From an uncultured Fidelibacterota bacterium (GTDB lineage: Bacteria; Marinisomatota; Marinisomatia; Marinisomatales; UBA1611), in NCBI GenBank assembly GCA_913041325.1, contig CAJWHU010000077.1:1-7190 (forward strand): a DNA stretch of 7,190 nucleotides, given 5' to 3'. The notes beneath the pieces are model-generated. The model saw nothing but the letters and a program-made list of their open reading frames with translations, searched no databases and had not been told where the DNA came from. The position numbers and the translations under genes are program-made. Numbering within the stretch: position 1 is the first letter of the stretch; each line of letters opens with the position of its first letter. Below, one piece after another: positions 1 to 6,926 of this stretch.

Positions 1-512
1 ACTTCGCCCCAATAATCGGCAGATGTGTTCAATTGCCAACTAATATTTTCATTTGTTTGGTACACTTCGATAGCATTATTGATTCTAATATTTGAAGATG
101 ACCATTCTGAACCAGATCTACCAACAGTGGCCTGTGCAATGATATTTCCACTGACGTTCTTTAAAACCAAATGCGTTCCAGTAGTATCACCAACCATATA
201 TTTGTCCCAATTTTTCTGATTTTTTGATACCAGAGATCCCTTTTCTAGAGTTATGATTTTATCTAAGAAGGAATCTAAATTATTTTGCTTAACCTCTAAG
301 GTGTCATGATTGTCTATAGCCCAAGCTTCTCCATCATACGTTAGTGAAAGGGTGTCCTCGTTTTGAAAAATAAGTATATTAAATATATCGCTTTTCTCTA
401 TCTGAAAGATATTATCGCTCTTCAAATAGTAACTAGATTGGGAATACCTGCTAAGCGCGAATAGAGCAAGCACGGCAACTAAGAATGGAATCATCCATTT
501 CATTTTATCCAT
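1..512 (-). CDS. DUF4340 domain-containing protein, partial (C-terminus beyond the left edge)
   Basis: This is the N-terminal 170 residues of a membrane-anchored extracytoplasmic protein that closes the Gld-type ABC operon. I chose ATG at 512-510 (start MDKMKWMIPF) because GGAAGA lies just upstream and the start overlaps the preceding gene's stop by 8 nt; an in-frame ATG at 503 is the alternative. Residues about 6-20 form one hydrophobic helix (uncleaved anchor or signal). The rest is polar and beta-rich, with segments such as LTYDGEAWAI and VGDTTGTHLVLKN, the kind of repeated beta units seen in DUF4340. Known of the family: DUF4340 proteins often sit directly after a GldG-like gene and their biochemical role is not established. 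Inferred: an accessory periplasmic subunit of the ABC system. Family assignment rests on position plus sequence style, so it is good but not certain. Confidence 0.8.
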   Translation of the reverse strand, partial: MDKMKWMIPFLVAVLALFALSRYSQSSYYLKSDNIFQIEKSDIFNILIFQNEDTLSLTYDGEAWAIDNHDTLEVKQNNLDSFLDKIITLEKGSLVSKNQKNWDKYMVGDTTGTHLVLKNVSGNIIAQATVGRSGSEWSSSNIRINNAIEVYQTNENISWQLNTSADYWGE

Positions 513-2019
513 ATATGTCTTCCAGGTTTGAGCTTTTGGATTTTTGATTTCTTAATCTCAAAAAGCCAAAACCTACTATTAAAAAGGTAGGTGCAATAAT
601 ATTGAACCATTTCCATGTTTTTCTTGAAGAATCTTCAATTTCAGCCAGTGGCCTCGATGTGATTTCTCTAGAACGTAAAGCAATAAGGTCTTTATCCCCA
701 ATGAGATAGTCAATGGAGTTTAATACGAATATTTGGTTCTCTGGAGATCTTCCACCCCCTTCATCCGAAATGAACTCCGAATCACCAACTAGAATAACTT
801 GAGATACACTGCCATTGGAATTCTTTTTCTCAGAACGAGCTCCTAAAATTAATTTAGACTTATTGAATATTCTCATGAACGGGTTCTGTTGAGGGTCAGG
901 ATTTAAATTAAAATTTCCTCTAAGCTCACCAGAATTATCGGAAGTATAAAAAAGAGGTTGAAAATTGACAAAACCCATTGATGCAGAATCCTGTTTGATC
1001 TCACTAGCAAAGATAAGCTGCATCTGTTCTAAACCTGCAACGATCGATTCATCTGCATTAAAATTTCTAATTACAGGTAACAAAGGATATTCGATCGGAA
1101 CATTCATTCTGATTGGGCCCATTTGCTGTTGAACGTTTACTCTTCCACAAATCTGATCAGTGACGAGATTACTTTGAAGGTCCAATCCATATGCATTCAA
1201 AAGTGAAAAGATGTTTGATTGTATAGGAAGTGCCTGCTGAACCTGGAGATTGGTCTTAATTCTACTTTGTGATAGAAAAAGACTGCCGCCTCTCTCTAAA
1301 TAGCTGGAGAGATTGTTGAATTCTTCTGATTTTAAGGAATCTGAAACAGATCCCATTAATAAAGCATTGATGGTGGGTGGCACTTCTTCTGACAAATTCA
1401 ATGGTCTAACATCAAATCTTTGGTTAAGAGCATTTTGGATATTCTGCATGGGGGTAGTTTGACCCTCAACTGAAACTAGCCCTAAAACAGGCTTATTTTG
1501 ATCAACCAACTTCTTAATTTTGGTAGTGATTTCGTATTCTAGACCTGTGGTGGTTTGTATGACTGGCAATGTCTCTTTGTTATCTTCAAACAAAATGACC
1601 ATGCCCATCAAAACTCTTTTAACTTCCATCTTATCGTTTTCTATTACTTGCATTTGAACTGGCATAATGCCTGCTTTTTGTGCTTCCTGTTCAACATTTT
1701 GATCATCCTCTGGTCTAAAAAATTCAAAACGTATATTTCCATTTGAAAAAGCTGCATATTCTTCGAGTATATCTTGCAAATATCTCCTGTTATTAGCATA
1801 CTGTCCTGGCAGGTCATCTGAAAAATATACTTTCATCGTCAAAAGATCATCTATCTGCTCAATAACAGACCGGCTGGAAGAGGATAAAGAGTATTTTTTA
1901 TTATCTGTCAAATCAAAACGTTTAAACTGATTCTTGGATATCCCATTAATTAAAAAGAGAATGACAAAAAACAATAATCCAGGAATAAAAACAGATCTTT
2001 TTAAGTCTAGTCCAAACAT
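505..2019 (-). CDS. GldG-like extracytoplasmic subunit of a Gld-type ABC transporter
   Basis: This 504-residue protein is anchored at both ends: a helix at about residues 9-26 and another at about 472-488, with a large extracytoplasmic part between. The family signature follows the first helix (RFDLTDNKKYSLS, residues 35-47), then a thioredoxin-like/substrate-binding-like region with VYFSDDLPG at 64-72. Near the end it has ILVGDSEFISDE (409-420), NSIDYLIGD (434-442) and LIALRSREITSRPL (445-458), all typical of the GldG/uncharacterised ABC auxiliary family. Start ATG at 2019 is fixed by a strong GGAGG site 9 nt upstream, placed inside the end of the permease gene, 6 nt away. Its stop overlaps the DUF4340 start by 8 nt. 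In Flavobacterium GldG is part of an ABC complex needed for gliding; here only membership of the complex is supported, not motility. The transported substrate is unknown. Confidence 0.9.
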   Translation of the reverse strand: MFGLDLKRSVFIPGLLFFVILFLINGISKNQFKRFDLTDNKKYSLSSSSRSVIEQIDDLLTMKVYFSDDLPGQYANNRRYLQDILEEYAAFSNGNIRFEFFRPEDDQNVEQEAQKAGIMPVQMQVIENDKMEVKRVLMGMVILFEDNKETLPVIQTTTGLEYEITTKIKKLVDQNKPVLGLVSVEGQTTPMQNIQNALNQRFDVRPLNLSEEVPPTINALLMGSVSDSLKSEEFNNLSSYLERGGSLFLSQSRIKTNLQVQQALPIQSNIFSLLNAYGLDLQSNLVTDQICGRVNVQQQMGPIRMNVPIEYPLLPVIRNFNADESIVAGLEQMQLIFASEIKQDSASMGFVNFQPLFYTSDNSGELRGNFNLNPDPQQNPFMRIFNKSKLILGARSEKKNSNGSVSQVILVGDSEFISDEGGGRSPENQIFVLNSIDYLIGDKDLIALRSREITSRPLAEIEDSSRKTWKWFNIIAPTFLIVGFGFLRLRNQKSKSSNLEDIYG

Positions 2020-2025
2020 ATCAAC

Positions 2026-2739
2026 CTACCTCCACCTTCTGACTTCTAAGGTCTGGACAGTGAGAAAAAGGAAAAATGCTATCATTGAAATAAAATAAAT
2101 AAGATTTCTAGTATCAATGACACCTCTGGCTATATTTGAAAGATGATAGTCAACAGCTAAGAATTGGATGATACCTGCCAAAGAGTATGGTACAAAAAGA
2201 AGTGTTTTATCTAGCATAAAAAATACCAAAACGATAAATACGCCAATTATAAATGATACAACTTGGTTTTCTGTGACACTACTGGCATAAGTGCCTATTG
2301 CAGCATAAGTAGCTCCCATCAAAGCCAACCCGAGATAACCACAAAGTACTGCACCATGATCAACATTCGTTCCCACACTTAATAAGGTTAAAAAATGGAT
2401 AGATGTTGAAAATAAAGCTAATAATATCAAAGATAAAGCAGCTAAAAATTTACCCATAACAAATTCAAAACTGCTCAAAGGCAAAGTAGCCATAATTTCC
2501 ATTGTGCCGATACTTTTTTCTCTTGATATCAAGCCCATTGAAACAGCAGGTATAAAAAACAAATAAACCAATGGTACAATATCAAATAAAGCACGAAGGT
2601 CAGACTGACCAAAAAGAAAAAAAGTATTAGTAAAAAAGTAGCCATTGACTAAAGCAAATATGACCAAAAAGATATAGGCCATTGGGCTATTAAAGAAACC
2701 TTTTAATTCTCTACTAAAAATAGCTCTAGTACTATTCAT
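2026..2739 (-). CDS. GldF-like ABC-2 type permease
   Basis: This 237-residue integral membrane protein is the channel-forming subunit of the Gld-type ABC system. It has about six hydrophobic helices (near residues 20-40, 52-70, 96-120, 130-152, 158-177 and 213-230). The coupling-type segment ISREKSIGTMEIMATLPLS (71-89) is typical of ABC-2 permeases that contact the ATPase. The late stretch YHLSNIARGVIDTRNLIYF (198-216) is characteristic of this GldF subgroup. ATG at 2739 has GGAG 6 nt upstream and overlaps the ATPase stop by 8 nt (ATGAATAG), suggesting translational coupling. The next gene begins 6 nt after its stop. Length is normal for the family and nothing appears truncated. The substrate cannot be read from the sequence. 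Confidence 0.92.
   Translation of the reverse strand: MNSTRAIFSRELKGFFNSPMAYIFLVIFALVNGYFFTNTFFLFGQSDLRALFDIVPLVYLFFIPAVSMGLISREKSIGTMEIMATLPLSSFEFVMGKFLAALSLILLALFSTSIHFLTLLSVGTNVDHGAVLCGYLGLALMGATYAAIGTYASSVTENQVVSFIIGVFIVLVFFMLDKTLLFVPYSLAGIIQFLAVDYHLSNIARGVIDTRNLIYFISMIAFFLFLTVQTLEVRRWR
2029..2033 (-). promoter_or_regulatory. Shine-Dalgarno site GGAGG of the GldG-like gene
   Basis: GGAGG on the minus strand lies 9 nt before the ATG at 2019, inside the last codons of the permease gene. It fixes the GldG-like start and shows that the host uses canonical ribosome-binding sites, which argues against a typical Bacteroidota host. Confidence 0.75.
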
Positions 2740-3676
2740 TGGATGCTCCAGAAGATGTTAAATTCCTAAAAATATCCTCCAAATTAGTAGTTTGTGGCAT
2801 CATTTTTAGGATGACCCATTTACTTTTAACAGCATACTTGAATATGTCCTCTCTTGGATCTTTATCTTTAGGATATTCAAAATTGACTTTTTGAACCCCA
2901 CCGGACTTTTCCATTGAAATAAATTTTACGCTTGGTATCTTTGCTTGGAGCTCTTGAGCACTTTTCTTAGTGGCCTTCATAACTTCCATTTCTAAAGATA
3001 CATTACCCATAAAATCGCTCATCAATTCCTCATTAGTGCCATTTGCAACAATTTTACCCTTATCAATAATAATAATTTTGTCAACAGTGGCTTGGATTTC
3101 TTGGAGGATATGGCTGGACATGAAAACCAGTTTTTCTTTTCCAAGAGATTTGATCAAGCTTCGGATCTCTACGATTTGATTGGGGTCAAGACCTGTTACA
3201 GGTTCATCCAAAATTAAGATTTTTGGGTCGTGGATCATGGCAGCAGCTAAACCAATTCTCTGCTTATAACCTTTAGAACAATCAGCTATGACTTTGTGCA
3301 CTACGCCTGACAACCCACACTTATCCACTACTCTTGATAGGGCTTGTTTAAAATCTGATCCTTTTATATTTCTGATAGAGCCTAAAAATTCTAGATAATC
3401 ATAAACGCGCATCTCAGTGTATAAAGGATTTAATTCAGGGAGATATCCGATCATCTCTTGAATTTCAGAAGTATTGTCAACGATATCTAATCCATTAACC
3501 TTGATCTCACCATTGGTGGGGACTAAATACCCCGTTATCATTTTTAAAGTCGTGGTTTTACCGGCTCCATTTGCTCCAAGAAAACCAACAACCTCACCAT
3601 CTTTTAGATCAAATGAAATGGAGTCTACAGCTTTTACGTTGCCATAGTTTTTTGAAAGATTTGAAACTGATATCAT
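2732..3676 (-). CDS. GldA-like ABC transporter ATP-binding protein
   Basis: This 314-residue cytoplasmic ATPase powers the adjacent permease. Visible motifs in order: Walker A GANGAGKTT (34-42); the Q-loop region IGYLPE (76-81), with Glu where many ABC proteins have Gln; signature CSKGYKQR (133-140) in place of LSGGQ; Walker B ILILDE (153-158); D-loop TGLD (161-164); switch His in SSHIL (H189). The Glu Q-loop and SKGYKQR signature are usual in this subgroup and not a defect. Residues about 220-314 form a C-terminal regulatory-type domain (DUF4162-like) ending in NLEDIFRNLT. It is the first gene of the ABC operon and overlaps the permease start by 8 nt. ATG at 3676 has no Shine-Dalgarno site; an in-frame TAG lies immediately upstream, so no longer start exists. 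See the promoter entry for a possible leaderless transcript. Confidence 0.93.
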   Translation of the reverse strand: MISVSNLSKNYGNVKAVDSISFDLKDGEVVGFLGANGAGKTTTLKMITGYLVPTNGEIKVNGLDIVDNTSEIQEMIGYLPELNPLYTEMRVYDYLEFLGSIRNIKGSDFKQALSRVVDKCGLSGVVHKVIADCSKGYKQRIGLAAAMIHDPKILILDEPVTGLDPNQIVEIRSLIKSLGKEKLVFMSSHILQEIQATVDKIIIIDKGKIVANGTNEELMSDFMGNVSLEMEVMKATKKSAQELQAKIPSVKFISMEKSGGVQKVNFEYPKDKDPREDIFKYAVKSKWVILKMMPQTTNLEDIFRNLTSSGASNE

Positions 3677-3686
3677 CTATATATTT

Positions 3687-3715
3687 ATCACAAGGTTTTA
3701 CGTTAAAACAATCAA
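3687..3715 (-). promoter_or_regulatory. Candidate sigma70-like promoter of the Gld-type ABC operon
   Basis: On the minus strand TTGATT (3715-3710) and TGTGAT (3692-3687) are separated by 17 nt, each matching four of six consensus bases. Transcription would begin near 3680, only a few bases before the ATPase ATG at 3676, giving a leaderless or nearly leaderless mRNA. That fits the lack of a Shine-Dalgarno site there. AT-rich sequence produces such matches easily, so this is weak. Confidence 0.3.
3695..3709. repeat. 15-nt interrupted palindrome, possible operator
   Basis: GTTTTA-CGT-TAAAAC has exact 6-bp arms around a 3-nt centre. It occupies almost the whole spacer between the candidate -35 and -10 boxes of the ABC operon, a position where a repressor would block transcription. 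No regulator gene is in the window and the arms are AT-rich, so an operator role is only suggested. Confidence 0.3.
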
Positions 3716-3746
3716 AATAATTAAAATGTTCCGGCGAAATTATAAT

Positions 3747-3768
3747 AATTTTGAAAAAAATCAAAATT
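3747..3768. repeat. 22-nt inverted repeat between the hydrolase operon and the ABC operon
   Basis: Perfect 8-bp arms (AATTTTGA / TCAAAATT) enclose a 6-nt homopolymer centre. It begins 13 nt after the stop of the DUF2905 gene. The stem holds a single G-C pair per arm and is not followed by a T-run on the minus strand, so it is a poor intrinsic terminator. It could be a weak transcription pause or end signal, a protein-binding site, or chance in AT-rich DNA. Confidence 0.3.
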
Positions 3769-3781
3769 GACTTTAAAAGAT

Positions 3782-4003
3782 TTATTTAAGCATATTATAA
3801 ATTCTAAAAAAAATAAATATTAAGACATTAATAATTATTAGTGTAGTTACTGGGAAATAAAATCTAACATTGCCGTTTCCCAGTCTAATATCTCCAGGCA
3901 ATTTTCCTAACCAGTTAAAGCTATTATTGAAATAATAAACGATCAAACCAGTAAGGCTGGTAAAAATACCGATAAAAAACAGCCATTTACCGATCTCTTT
4001 CAA
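3782..4003 (-). CDS. DUF2905 family small membrane protein, TTG start
   Basis: This 73-residue protein has two transmembrane helices (about 5-24 and 50-68) joined by a short loop. The loop carries the DUF2905 hallmark WLGKLPGDIR (31-40), followed by FYFPVTT (48-54) leading into the second helix. The function of the family is unknown and I can suggest only an inner-membrane location. Length is normal for the family. The frame is closed upstream by a TAG that is also the stop of the peptidase gene, and the only start before the first helix is TTG at 4003, 6 nt after that stop. No clear Shine-Dalgarno site precedes it, so translation probably depends on ribosomes finishing the upstream gene. It appears to be the last gene of the hydrolase operon; a functional link to peptide hydrolysis is not supported by the family. 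Confidence 0.85.
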   Translation of the reverse strand: MKEIGKWLFFIGIFTSLTGLIVYYFNNSFNWLGKLPGDIRLGNGNVRFYFPVTTLIIINVLIFIFFRIYNMLK

Positions 4004-4009
4004 TGGATA

Positions 4010-5296
4010 CTACTTATACAAATATAGATAATCGACTGCGAGCTGGGTTAAAGCTTTTGTACCATATTTTAAATTACGCTCATCAGCAAAAAAGTACGGT
4101 GAATGGTTCGGAGCTGCTTTGCTAGGATCAGGGGCGACACCATTAAAAAAATAGAGACCAGGAGCATGATCAGTAAAAAAAGGGAAATCCTCAGCACCCG
4201 TGATAAATGGAGTGATCTTCACATTTTCTTTTCCATAAACTCTTTCCAATGATGGCACCATTTTGTCCGTCAGGCTGGGCTCATTAAATGTAACTTTAGC
4301 TATATCGCTAAATATTTCGACTTTAGCTGTTGCGCCAGATGCAGATGCTATCATTTCAGCTTTTTTTCTTATGCTATCATGAATGTCTTTTCTTACTTCA
4401 TCATTGAAGGTTCTTATGGTTCCCTCCATAACAACTTCCTCTGGAATGATATTGTTACGGACACCACCATGAATAGAGCCAATGGTTACAACTGCTGGAA
4501 CTTGAGTGATATTTACCTCTCTCGCTACAATGGTTTGCAAAGCAGTAATAATTTGTGATGAGATTGCTATGGGATCAACACCCTTCCATGGCACTGCACC
4601 ATGTGTTTGTGATCCAGTCACCGTAATGCGCATCCTTTCTGCAGCTGCCATAGTTGGTCCTGATCTGTACTCAACAGTTCCAACTTTTCCAGGCCACGCA
4701 TGAAGTCCAAAAATTGCATCAACTTTGGGGTTATTCATTACACCTTCCTCGACCATGAATTTAGCGCCCCCTTTTTCACCCAAGGGTGCCCCCTCTTCTG
4801 CTGGTTGAAAAATAAATTTTACAGTGCCTGGAATATCTTTTTTAATTTTTGATAAAATTTCCGCTGCTCCCATCAGGCCGGCAATATGATTATCATGACC
4901 ACAGGCATGCATAACATCTACCTCATTACCCTGATAGATACCTTTTGCTTTCGATGCAAAGGGTAGATCAACCTTTTCTTTTACTGGTAAAGCGTCCATG
5001 TCAGCGCGTAGAGCGACAACTTTTCCTGGCTTTCCGCCTTTTAATATGCCAACAACTCCAGTATGAGCAACCTCAGTCTGAACTTCCATACCAAGGGATC
5101 TTAAGTGCTTCGCAACCTTTTCTGCTGTTTTGAATTCACGATTCGATAGTTCTGGATGCTCATGAAAATCTCTGCGCCAATCAATGACTTTTTTTTCTAC
5201 ACTTTTTGCAAGTTTATCAATTTTTTTATTTAATGAGCTTGGAGCTTGAGACAAGCCAAAGCTAAAAAATAAAATACCAACTATTGTTTTTATCAT
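4010..5296 (-). CDS. Secreted M20-family metallohydrolase (M20D amidohydrolase / carboxypeptidase-like)
   Basis: This 428-residue enzyme probably cleaves N-acyl amino acids or short peptides outside the cytoplasm. Residues 1-18 form a signal peptide (short positive start, hydrophobic core, end near LSQA). The M20D pattern is complete: DFHEHPELS (43-51), RADMDALP (97-104), HACGHD (130-135), QPAEEG (164-169), GLHAWPG (197-203), GAEDFPF (367-373) and NHSPYF (397-402). Likely metal ligands are C132, H134, E168, H199 and H398, with E167 as catalytic base. Residues about 212-325 correspond to the dimerisation/lid domain, with NNIIPEEV (281-288). Relatives include hippurate hydrolase, IAA-amino acid hydrolase and aminoacylases, most of them cytoplasmic; the signal peptide is the notable difference. 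ATG at 5296 has AGGGA 7 nt upstream and follows the amidohydrolase stop by 14 nt. Exact substrate cannot be determined. Confidence 0.92.
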   Translation of the reverse strand: MIKTIVGILFFSFGLSQAPSSLNKKIDKLAKSVEKKVIDWRRDFHEHPELSNREFKTAEKVAKHLRSLGMEVQTEVAHTGVVGILKGGKPGKVVALRADMDALPVKEKVDLPFASKAKGIYQGNEVDVMHACGHDNHIAGLMGAAEILSKIKKDIPGTVKFIFQPAEEGAPLGEKGGAKFMVEEGVMNNPKVDAIFGLHAWPGKVGTVEYRSGPTMAAAERMRITVTGSQTHGAVPWKGVDPIAISSQIITALQTIVAREVNITQVPAVVTIGSIHGGVRNNIIPEEVVMEGTIRTFNDEVRKDIHDSIRKKAEMIASASGATAKVEIFSDIAKVTFNEPSLTDKMVPSLERVYGKENVKITPFITGAEDFPFFTDHAPGLYFFNGVAPDPSKAAPNHSPYFFADERNLKYGTKALTQLAVDYLYLYK

Positions 5297-5310
5297 TTCA
5301 AAATCCCTAA

Positions 5311-6903
5311 TTAATATTTTTTAAGCTCACCATCTTCTCTTTTTGCCTTGTTGACCATATTCTCCACATCTTTCAATAGCTTTTTAGCATCGAAAATAAT
5401 ACCATCTTTAATAGTATAATCAACTCCGCCAACTCTTTCAGGCTTGTTTTCATTATTGACAACTATGGCACCTGTTCCATAAAGGACTTTAAAATTTGCT
5501 AAAGGATTTTCTTTTACAATAACTAGATCAGCTAAATAACCTGGCGCAATAAGACCGAAGTCAGGTTCTGTGCCAAGGGGCTTGTGTAAAGTTTCTGCAC
5601 CATGCAATGTAGCAGCTCTTATCACTTCTAGAGGATGAAAACCTGCTTCTTGTAATAATTCTAACTCTTCAATATATCCAAAGCCAAAAAGCTTATAGAT
5701 GAAACCTGAATCCGAGCCCGTAGTTACTCGTCCCCCAGCATTTTTATATTCGTTCAAAAACTGCATCCATACTTGATAGAATTTTTTCCAAGCGATTTCA
5801 TCATGTGTAGTCCAATCAAACCAATAAGATCCATGTGCTTCTCTGTTTGGAGTGTAAAAGTCCCACATGGATGGTAAGGTATATTTTTCATGCCAATCAG
5901 CATTGCGAGCAAACATAACGTTTCTTCCAGCTGCATAAATGGTCATAGTTGGATCCATAGTAAGGTCTAATTCAATCAACTCCTTCTTTAATGACTCCCA
6001 TTTTTCTCCATTGGGTTTTACAAGTTTCCATTGGCGTGCAACTTGTCCAAAACGATGCTGTTCATTATTGTAATTCATGTCTATTGGGTAAGTTTGAACA
6101 TCGGTTTCTTCATACATGGATTCAAATAAACCATAAAAGTGAGTTTGTGTTCCCAGGCCTAGCCTTGCAGCATCTAATGTGTTCATTCTTGCTACGCCCG
6201 TTTGGCCCAAATGAGCTGTGGTTCCCAACTTTTGCTTTTTAGCTTCATCAATAAGTGCGGCCATAATAACCGGATCATAAGAACCTAGCTTGAGGCCATC
6301 AACTCCTTTATTGGCAATATATCTTACCCATTTTCTTGCATTCTCAGGATCACGAATAGGACCACCTTTCCAGTCTTTGCCCTGACCAGGTCTATGATAA
6401 GCCCAAATCCTGGGCGCTGTAATTTTGTTTGCTTTCGAACGAGCTTTCTCTTTCAAGGTAAATTCAAGCGGACCTAGTCCAACACCTCTTACCGTAGTAA
6501 CACCATGCGCTAACCAAAGCTTGTAAACATAATCGGTATCTGGTGCTTTCTGAGGATTCCCTGCGTGTACGTGTAGGTCGACAAATCCCGGTAAAACATA
6601 ATGACCTGATGCATCGATTTCATAATCACCTTTCTTTGGTCTTCTGCTTTCTTTAATAGGCACTCCTGGATACCCAACGCTTTTAACCTCAGTAATTCTA
6701 TTTTTCTCTATAACTATATCAACTGGCCCTACAGGAGGTGAACCATTGCCATTAATCATGGTTGCTCCTCTGATGACCATTCTTTTAAAAGGACCTTGAC
6801 CCTCAGAGCGATCAGATCCAGGGATTAAGGTCTCTCTATTAGATTGCCCTATTAATAATGTAAGAAATAATGAAATAATTGTAATATTGTTTATTTGCCT
6901 CAT
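5311..6903 (-). CDS. Secreted metal-dependent amidohydrolase (amidohydrolase superfamily, prolidase/imidazolonepropionase-like)
   Basis: This 530-residue enzyme has a signal peptide at about 1-20 (hydrophobic ISLFLTLLIG, no lipobox Cys), then a small beta domain (about 40-105) typical of composite amidohydrolases and a TIM-barrel. All expected metal ligands are present: H111 and H113 (DLHVH), K205 as probable carboxylated Lys (GLKLG), H231 (TAHLG), H255 (THFYG) and D398 (TGSDSG). The C-terminal return to the beta domain includes GLIAPGYLADLVIVKENPL (450-468). It is about 100 residues longer than typical imidazolonepropionase-like members, mainly because H255 and D398 are far apart; that segment is rich in Trp and Tyr. 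ATG at 6903 is supported by GAGAGGG 6 nt upstream. It starts the probable hydrolase operon. Superfamily members hydrolyse amides, dipeptides or N-acyl amino acids; the neighbouring M20 enzyme suggests related substrates, but that is inference. Confidence 0.9.
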   Translation of the reverse strand: MRQINNITIISLFLTLLIGQSNRETLIPGSDRSEGQGPFKRMVIRGATMINGNGSPPVGPVDIVIEKNRITEVKSVGYPGVPIKESRRPKKGDYEIDASGHYVLPGFVDLHVHAGNPQKAPDTDYVYKLWLAHGVTTVRGVGLGPLEFTLKEKARSKANKITAPRIWAYHRPGQGKDWKGGPIRDPENARKWVRYIANKGVDGLKLGSYDPVIMAALIDEAKKQKLGTTAHLGQTGVARMNTLDAARLGLGTQTHFYGLFESMYEETDVQTYPIDMNYNNEQHRFGQVARQWKLVKPNGEKWESLKKELIELDLTMDPTMTIYAAGRNVMFARNADWHEKYTLPSMWDFYTPNREAHGSYWFDWTTHDEIAWKKFYQVWMQFLNEYKNAGGRVTTGSDSGFIYKLFGFGYIEELELLQEAGFHPLEVIRAATLHGAETLHKPLGTEPDFGLIAPGYLADLVIVKENPLANFKVLYGTGAIVVNNENKPERVGGVDYTIKDGIIFDAKKLLKDVENMVNKAKREDGELKKY

Positions 6904-6909
6904 AACTTG

Positions 6910-6916
6910 CCCTCTC
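6910..6916 (-). promoter_or_regulatory. Shine-Dalgarno site GAGAGGG of the amidohydrolase gene
   Basis: GAGAGGG on the minus strand lies 6 nt before the ATG at 6903. It decides this start over internal Met codons and keeps the signal peptide intact. Confidence 0.65.
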
Positions 6917-6926
6917 TAAGTTATTG

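Noticed and set aside
25..219. Plus-strand open frame of 64 codons
   Set aside because: It lies antisense to the DUF4340 coding frame, which is open through the whole stretch and has recognisable family style. No ribosome site or recognisable domain.
2732..3676. Degenerate ABC signature (CSKGYKQR rather than LSGGQ) as a sign of a broken ATPase
   Set aside because: SKGYKQR-like signatures are normal in this subgroup, and Walker A, Walker B, D-loop and switch His are all intact.
1..3676. Calling the ABC module a gliding motility apparatus
   Set aside because: No other gliding genes are visible and the same gene set occurs in non-gliding bacteria; the names are used only as family labels.
3747..3768. 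Intrinsic terminator
   Set aside because: The stem is almost all A-T and no T-run follows it on the transcribed strand; kept only as an inverted repeat.
4506..5133. Plus-strand open frames inside the M20 gene
   Set aside because: Antisense shadows of a gene with every catalytic motif in place.
5754..6242. Additional open frames on both strands inside the amidohydrolase gene
   Set aside because: Shadows of the conserved barrel-coding frame, which is intact from start to stop; no sign of frameshift or of a nested gene.
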